This document shows, piece after piece, positions 5,508 to 9,879 of a DNA stretch of 9,879 nucleotides. Below the pieces are notes generated by a model that saw only the letters and a program-made list of their open reading frames with translations, ran no database searches and had not been told where the DNA came from. Position numbers and translations under genes: made by a program. Position 1 is the stretch's first letter; each line of letters starts with the position of its first letter. The stretch comes from Firmicutes bacterium UBA5774 (GTDB taxonomy: Bacteria > Bacillota > Clostridia > Peptostreptococcales > Anaerovoracaceae), in NCBI GenBank assembly GCA_002418625.1, contig DIEM01000042.1, positions 66,420 through 76,298 of the forward strand. Direction: 5' to 3'.

Positions 5508-6761
5508 ATGGGCAAATATTACAATGAAATAGAATTATATAAAAACGTCACCGAGGCAGAATGGAACGACTGGAAATGGCAGGTGCGGAACAGGATCACC
5601 AGCGTGGACGAGCTGAAGAAGGTCATAAACGTCACAGCACAGGAAGAAAAGGACATCAACGAGACGCTCAAGACATTCAGGATGGGCATCACACCGTATT
5701 ATGCGGCACTGATGGATAAAGACGATCCAAGATGCCCGGTCAGGATGCAGGCGGTGCCGGTCATAGCCGAAACACATAGAAGCGCGGCGGACATGCTCGA
5801 CCCGCTTCATGAGGATGAGGATTCGCCGGCGCCGGGGTTGACTCACAGATATCCGGACCGTGTGCTGCTGCTGGTAACGGACCAGTGCTCCATGTACTGC
5901 AGGCATTGCACGAGGAGAAGGCTGGCAGGCGAAAAAGACGCCGCCAGAAGCATGGATGACATCCGCAAGGCCATCGACTATATCAAAAAGACGCCGCAGG
6001 TCAGGGACGTGCTGCTTTCGGGCGGAGATGCGCTGCTGATTTCCGACGATTTCCTTGAGGCGATCATCAGTGAACTGAGGGCGATCCCCCATGTCGAAGT
6101 CATCAGGATCGGCACCCGCACCCCTGTCGTCATGCCGCAGAGGATCACCGACGAGCTGGTGGCGATGCTGAAGAAGTATCAGCCGATCTGGATCAATACA
6201 CATTATAATCACTCCAAGGAACTGACACCGGAATCCAAGGAAGCGATCAGGAAGCTGGCTGACGGCGGATTCCCGCTGGGGAACCAGTCCGTGCTGCTCA
6301 GGGGCGTCAACGACTGCGTCCACATCATGAGGGAACTCGTGCATGGACTGGTCAGGAACAGGGTCCGGCCTTATTATATCTATCAGTGCGACCTGTCGCT
6401 CGGTATCGAGCACTTCAGGACATCGGTCTCCAAGGGCATCGAAATCATTGAAGGTCTCAGAGGACATACTTCGGGATTCGCGGTCCCGACCTTCGTCGTG
6501 GACGCGCCTGGCGGCGGCGGAAAAATTCCGGTCATGCCGGACTATCTGATTTCCCAGTCGCCTGAAAAGATCATTCTGAGAAATTACGAAGGCGTTATCA
6601 CGACTTATACCGAGCCTGTCGGGCTGCCGAAGCTCGAATGCGTGTGCGACGTCTGCAAGGGTAAAAAAGAATTCCATTATGAAGGCGTCGAAGCATTGCT
6701 CCAGGGCGAGAGACTTTCACTCGAACCGCAAGATCTCAACAGACATAAAAGACATAAGTAA
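5508..6761 (+). CDS. kamA: L-lysine 2,3-aminomutase (radical SAM, PLP)
   Basis: The 417-residue product is lysine 2,3-aminomutase, which converts L-lysine to L-beta-lysine with a [4Fe-4S] cluster, S-adenosylmethionine and pyridoxal phosphate, the first pathway step. The cluster motif CSMYCRHC gives Cys127, Cys131 and Cys134. LSGGDALL (170-177) is the family's SAM-binding block. Asp295 (YQCDLSLG) and Asp332 (VVDAPGG) match the two acidic residues that hold the lysine substrate in the clostridial enzyme, and Lys339 in PGGGGKIP matches the PLP lysine. Cys270 and the C-terminal CVCDVC (Cys378, 380, 383) match its zinc site. Together these favour a true lysine enzyme over EpmB or glutamate 2,3-aminomutase. 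The ATG follows AGGAGG (5492-5497) by ten bases. Long open frames on the opposite strand are shadows. Confidence 0.95.
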   Translation: MGKYYNEIELYKNVTEAEWNDWKWQVRNRITSVDELKKVINVTAQEEKDINETLKTFRMGITPYYAALMDKDDPRCPVRMQAVPVIAETHRSAADMLDPLHEDEDSPAPGLTHRYPDRVLLLVTDQCSMYCRHCTRRRLAGEKDAARSMDDIRKAIDYIKKTPQVRDVLLSGGDALLISDDFLEAIISELRAIPHVEVIRIGTRTPVVMPQRITDELVAMLKKYQPIWINTHYNHSKELTPESKEAIRKLADGGFPLGNQSVLLRGVNDCVHIMRELVHGLVRNRVRPYYIYQCDLSLGIEHFRTSVSKGIEIIEGLRGHTSGFAVPTFVVDAPGGGGKIPVMPDYLISQSPEKIILRNYEGVITTYTEPVGLPKLECVCDVCKGKKEFHYEGVEALLQGERLSLEPQDLNRHKRHK

Positions 6762-6778
6762 GATCATATAAAATGAAT

Positions 6779-6815
6779 GGCGGACGTCCATCCCATGACG
6801 GGGGGGCGTCCAGCC
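6779..6815 (+). other. Hairpin in the kamA-kamB gap
   Basis: GGCGGACG (6779-6786) can pair with CGTCCAGCC (6807-6815) with one bulged A; the loop ends in a run of seven G. It begins 17 bases after the kamA stop and ends 25 bases before the kamB start. No T tract follows. It could tune the expression of kamA against the downstream genes. It may be incidental. Confidence 0.35.
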
Positions 6816-6840
6816 TGCTTGAAGAATGCAAGGTGGGCCA

Positions 6841-7869
6841 ATGGGACTCTTGAACAGGCTGAAGGGCCGCTACAGCACATTATCGATCATCGGCATGGCG
6901 AAAAACGCCGGCAAGACCACTGCCCTGAACTATTTGATCGAGGAAGCGATGGACGAGGGAATATGCCTTGGGCTGACGTCAACGGGCAGGGACGGCGAAA
7001 GCATGGACCTTGTAACATGTACGGAAAAACCAAGGATCTTCGCGGAATACGGCTCGATCGTCTCCGTGCCGGTCAAGCTTTATGAAATGGCGGACGCGGG
7101 ACTCGAGATCCTTCGAATGACGGACTACGGCACGCCGCTTGGGCAGATCCTGATCTGCCGTGTTGTCGAAAGCGGCTATGTCCAGATCGCCGGGCCATTG
7201 AACGTCAGGGATCATAAGCTGCTCTGCGCCGAGATGATGTCGTTCGGGGCCGAGATGGTCCTCATCGACGGGGCGATAGACAGAAAATCCATAGCGGCGC
7301 CGGGGATCTCGGATGGCGTCATTATTGCCACGGGAGCCGTGATCAGCCGCAGCCTCAAAAAAATCGTTGAGGAAACGGTGCATCTTGTGAAGCTTTATGG
7401 GCTTCCGGAACTTCCTGACGGAAATATCAGGAACAGCATTGTCCAAAGCAGAGACGCAGAGAGGATCATGCTTTTCACGAGGAGCGGAGATGTCCGTTCT
7501 CTTGAATTAAAGACAGGACTCGCCGCAAGCAGATTCCTGGACGAGGTCATCGACAGCGATACCGTTTCGGTTTACATACCGGGTGCCATGACCTTAAGCG
7601 TCGTAGCCGATATCCATCCGATAAAATTCAGGCATACGGGATTCATCGTCAAGGACGCGACAAGGATTTTCATAGAATCGAATCCATGGCAGCATCTCAT
7701 GAAGAAGGGCTTTCGAGTCAGCGTGCTGGATTCGGTCAAGGTGGCGGCTCTGACAGTCAACCCCCATTCACCGTCGGGCTACAGTTTCGATCATGAAGCG
7801 CTGCTGCAGGAGATGCGAAGCGCGATCCCGGACATTCCCATCATCGACGTCAAGCTTGGAGGTGACTGA
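6841..7869 (+). CDS. kamB: KamB, P-loop protein of the lysine 5,6-aminomutase cluster, function unknown
   Basis: The 342-residue product has a clear Walker A motif, GMAKNAGKT (residues 18-26), after a hydrophobic strand. A possible Walker B strand, MVLIDG, lies at about 139-144, followed by AIDRKS. The motifs STGRDGES and IAGPLNVRDHK look conserved-type but I cannot assign them. No membrane segment or signal peptide is visible. Its place between kamA and the MutS-like kamC, with kamD next, matches kamB of lysine-fermentation clusters in Clostridium and Fusobacterium relatives, where its role is unassigned. I chose ATG 6841 because AAGGTGGG ends just before it. An in-frame ATG at 6826 would add five residues but has only a weak binding site. 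Its stop lies one base before the kamC start. Inference: an NTPase helping cofactor loading or reactivation of KamDE. The symbol rests mainly on gene order. Confidence 0.8.
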   Translation: MGLLNRLKGRYSTLSIIGMAKNAGKTTALNYLIEEAMDEGICLGLTSTGRDGESMDLVTCTEKPRIFAEYGSIVSVPVKLYEMADAGLEILRMTDYGTPLGQILICRVVESGYVQIAGPLNVRDHKLLCAEMMSFGAEMVLIDGAIDRKSIAAPGISDGVIIATGAVISRSLKKIVEETVHLVKLYGLPELPDGNIRNSIVQSRDAERIMLFTRSGDVRSLELKTGLAASRFLDEVIDSDTVSVYIPGAMTLSVVADIHPIKFRHTGFIVKDATRIFIESNPWQHLMKKGFRVSVLDSVKVAALTVNPHSPSGYSFDHEALLQEMRSAIPDIPIIDVKLGGD

Positions 7870-7870
7870 T

Positions 7871-9511
7871 ATGAGGCTTGTCAATGCCAAGACTAAAAGT
7901 GAGACCGGATTCGATCATGTCATTCAGAATATCAACATCAAGACACCTTTTGGACGCAAGGCCCTGAAGGAGATAGAGCCATTCGCGCCGGGCCGGGAAC
8001 GCGAGCTGCGCCATGAATTATCGAAGGTCAGGAGGCTGTCGGTTTTGGCAGGAGAGCATCCTGAGAAAATCGAGATACTTGACGAGATATTCATGGGCAT
8101 CAAGGATGTTTCCCATAGCATCGGCAGAAGCGGAAAGAATGCGCTGACGGTGTTGGAGCTGTTTGAAATCAAGAATTATCTGATCCAGATGAAACGGATC
8201 GCGGAACTTCTTCAGGATGTGCGCCACAGTCTTCCGAAGGAAATGATCCTGTCAGACACGAGCCGTCTGCTGGACATATTGGATCCCAGAAGGGATCGCA
8301 TTAATACATTTTATATTTATGACGAATTTTCCGAAGAACTTGCCGGACACAGAAAAGAAAAAAGGGAGCTGGAGCTCGAAATCAGAAAACACCAGAAGGA
8401 TATCAGGCAGCGGATCGAAAAGGACTATGGGATCAGCCTGACGCCAAAATTCGAATTCCTCGTATCAAAATCAAATACAGCAATGCTGGATCGCGTCAAG
8501 GCTATACGGGAGCTTGAGGTCGAGACCGAGGACTATATGACAGTCACCTTTTCCCTGAAGAGCAATGAGGCGATCTACACCGTCCGACGAAAAATGGAAG
8601 CGCTCAACGCGAAAATCGAGGATGAGGAGCTCAAGGTCAGGGAAGAGCTTTCGAGAGAAGTGGCAAGAGATGCCGACATTTTGGCCGGGAACGGCAATCG
8701 GATCGGAGAGCTGGATCTGGTTCTTGCAAAAGCGAGATACGCCGCCGCCCGCAACTATGTGGAGCCGGTTATACTTGAAGAGCATGTGATCAGGATCACG
8801 GACGGCCGGCATACCGTTGTCGAAGAGATCCTGAGGGCGAAAGGCAAGAGCTTCCGTCCCGTCAGCATCACGCTGCAGGATGGCGTGACCTGTATCACGG
8901 GGGCGAATATGGGCGGCAAGACGGTATCGCTCAAAATGGCGGGACTCGTCGCGCTGCTTGCCCAATATGGCTTTTTCGTGCCGTGTGCTTCGGCGGAACT
9001 GGGACTTTCAAGCTATATCCATATTCTGATAGGAGATACGCAGTCGATGCAGAGGGGCCTTTCCAGCTTCGGCAGTGAAATGGAGGAGCTCAAGGACATC
9101 CTGGACCAGAGCAGGGATGACGCATTGATAATGATAGACGAGATTGCCAACGGAACAAACCCGGTCGAGGGGCTTGCGTTGACGAAGAGCATCGTAAGCT
9201 ATTTGAACAGCAAAAAATATATTACGGTCATCACGACGCATTTTGATAATGTGGCGGTTGGCGACCAGGTCCGGAGCATGCAGGTCAGGGGCCTTGCGGG
9301 CGCCGATATCGACAAGCTGGTCAGGGAGCTGCGATACGCGAACAGAAAAGAAAGAATAGAGGTCATAGCAAAGTATATGGACTACAGGCTTTTTCCGGTC
9401 GGAAGCGGTGAAGAAATTCCGAAGGATGCCCTGAATATCGCGAAAATGCTGGGGATCTATGACGAAATAATTGAAAATGCTAAAGCCATGTTAGTTAAAG
9501 GAGGAAATTAG
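7871..9511 (+). CDS. kamC: KamC, MutS-like ATPase of the lysine 5,6-aminomutase cluster
   Basis: The 546-residue product is a MutS2-like ATPase without DNA-repair accessory domains. Residues about 40-330 are helical and charged, resembling the MutS core, lever and clamp. The ATPase domain has Walker A GANMGGKT (344-351), the signature region GDTQSMQRGLSSFGSEM (388-404), Walker B IMIDE (420-424) followed by IANGTNP, and the His motif TTH (455-457). There is no N-terminal mismatch-binding domain and no C-terminal Smr nuclease, so mismatch repair is unlikely. ATG 7871 is preferred because GGAGGTGA (7859-7865) precedes it. A longer in-frame start at 7793 would lie inside kamB and add a Cys- and Ser-rich stretch with no family look. 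The kamB stop, the kamC binding site and start overlap closely, suggesting coupled translation. kamD starts three bases after the stop. Role unknown, possibly mutase reactivation. Confidence 0.86.
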   Translation: MRLVNAKTKSETGFDHVIQNINIKTPFGRKALKEIEPFAPGRERELRHELSKVRRLSVLAGEHPEKIEILDEIFMGIKDVSHSIGRSGKNALTVLELFEIKNYLIQMKRIAELLQDVRHSLPKEMILSDTSRLLDILDPRRDRINTFYIYDEFSEELAGHRKEKRELELEIRKHQKDIRQRIEKDYGISLTPKFEFLVSKSNTAMLDRVKAIRELEVETEDYMTVTFSLKSNEAIYTVRRKMEALNAKIEDEELKVREELSREVARDADILAGNGNRIGELDLVLAKARYAAARNYVEPVILEEHVIRITDGRHTVVEEILRAKGKSFRPVSITLQDGVTCITGANMGGKTVSLKMAGLVALLAQYGFFVPCASAELGLSSYIHILIGDTQSMQRGLSSFGSEMEELKDILDQSRDDALIMIDEIANGTNPVEGLALTKSIVSYLNSKKYITVITTHFDNVAVGDQVRSMQVRGLAGADIDKLVRELRYANRKERIEVIAKYMDYRLFPVGSGEEIPKDALNIAKMLGIYDEIIENAKAMLVKGGN

Positions 9512-9514
9512 AGG

Positions 9515-9879
9515 ATGAAAAGCAAATTGAACCTGAATCCTGATTTGATCGCCAGCGCCCGCAAAGCGGCGGCGAATATTGCCGAAAGCATGCAGAATTT
9601 CATCGACCGTCACACGACGGTGTCGACAGAGAGAACGATATTGAGGCTGCTGGGCGTCGATGGTGTCGACGATATCGAAAGGCCTCTTCCGAATGTCGTC
9701 GTTGATTCGGTCAATGACGGGGGCGGCCTTTCCAGAGGCATAGCGTACTGGATGGGCAATGCCATGATCCAGACGGGCCTTGATCCGCAGCAGATCGCCG
9801 AAAAGATCTCGGTCGGGGAGCTGGACCTTATGAAGCTGCCGGCAGCGGACAAGGCGGAGGCCGAAGCGAAGATCCTGCC
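9515..9879 (+). CDS. kamD: Lysine 5,6-aminomutase alpha subunit, N-terminal part (3' end cut by window)
   Basis: An open frame starts at ATG 9515 and runs off the window, showing 121 residues. AAGGAGG lies at 9498-9504 and GAGG touches the start. The sequence begins MKSKLNLNPDLI and contains FIDRHTTVSTER (about 29-40), LLGVDGVDDIERPLPNVVVD and ISVGELDLMKLP, the typical N-terminus of the large (alpha) subunit of D-lysine/L-beta-lysine 5,6-aminomutase. With KamE, the adenosylcobalamin-binding beta subunit, it uses PLP to shift the terminal amino group of beta-lysine and give 3,5-diaminohexanoate. The full subunit is about 515 residues, so roughly a quarter is visible. kamE is expected next. It closes the kamB-kamC-kamD run with a three-base gap, so these genes are surely one transcript. 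Confidence 0.93.
   Translation, partial: MKSKLNLNPDLIASARKAAANIAESMQNFIDRHTTVSTERTILRLLGVDGVDDIERPLPNVVVDSVNDGGGLSRGIAYWMGNAMIQTGLDPQQIAEKISVGELDLMKLPAADKAEAEAKIL

Noticed and set aside
5535..6677. A 380-residue open frame on the minus strand, antisense to kamA
   Set aside because: It is fully inside kamA, whose product has every catalytic and metal-binding residue. The antisense product shows no family motifs, is rich in His, Arg and Asp as expected of a codon shadow, and has no convincing ribosome binding site.
7793..7870. Longer N-terminus for kamC from the in-frame ATG at 7793
   Set aside because: It would overlap kamB by 77 bases and add a Cys-, Arg- and Ser-rich stretch. A strong GGAGGTGA lies just before ATG 7871.
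7871..9511. A genuine DNA mismatch-repair or recombination-suppressing mutS2 gene
   Set aside because: The mismatch-binding and Smr domains are missing, and the gene lies inside the lysine operon between kamB and kamD.

Overview
The window carries most of an anaerobic lysine-fermentation locus (the 3,5-diaminohexanoate or 'aminomutase' route), most likely from a Gram-positive anaerobe of the Clostridia. This placement is an inference. It rests on the pathway, strong AGGAGG-type ribosome binding sites, sigma-54 control of amino-acid fermentation, and flanking genes of Bacillota type (a YtqB/MnmM-like tRNA methyltransferase). Base composition is roughly balanced; one short GC-rich stretch lies in a leader.

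Layout: (1) Positions 1-1170 hold two housekeeping RNA-modification genes on the plus strand: the end of an RluB-type pseudouridine synthase and mnmM. They close with a strong terminator at about 1177-1209 that probably serves both directions. (2) Positions 1235-1624 on the minus strand hold kal (3-aminobutyryl-CoA ammonia-lyase). A near-consensus sigma-54 promoter precedes it at 1767-1783. (3) Positions 1887-3968 on the plus strand encode a 693-residue sigma-54 activator. Its N-terminal half is a full-length copy of the pathway enzyme Kdd with a ruined dinucleotide-binding loop, followed by a complete AAA+ domain and a TyrR-like helix-turn-helix. (4) Positions 3969-4409 are a 441-base regulatory region with a phased direct repeat (candidate activator sites), a hairpin, a near-perfect -24/-12 promoter and a roughly 210-base leader with two tandem hairpins. 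(5) Positions 4410-9879 on the plus strand form a tight operon: kdd, kamA, kamB, kamC and the beginning of kamD, which runs off the window end.

How the genes work together: KamA converts L-lysine to L-beta-lysine. KamD with KamE (expected just downstream) moves the terminal amino group to give 3,5-diaminohexanoate. Kdd oxidises this to 5-amino-3-oxohexanoate. Kce (not in the window) exchanges it with acetyl-CoA to give 3-aminobutyryl-CoA, and Kal removes ammonia to give crotonyl-CoA for butyrate formation. KamB (P-loop protein) and KamC (MutS-like ATPase) have no settled role; their position directly before kamD suggests care of the B12-dependent mutase.

The most interesting feature is the regulatory circuit. 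An activator apparently made from a duplicated pathway enzyme sits between two sigma-54 promoters (kal on one side, kdd-kam on the other). Related ATCGGTTCAAT-like elements lie upstream of both. This suggests that a pathway intermediate, probably the Kdd substrate or product, is sensed directly by the decayed enzyme domain.
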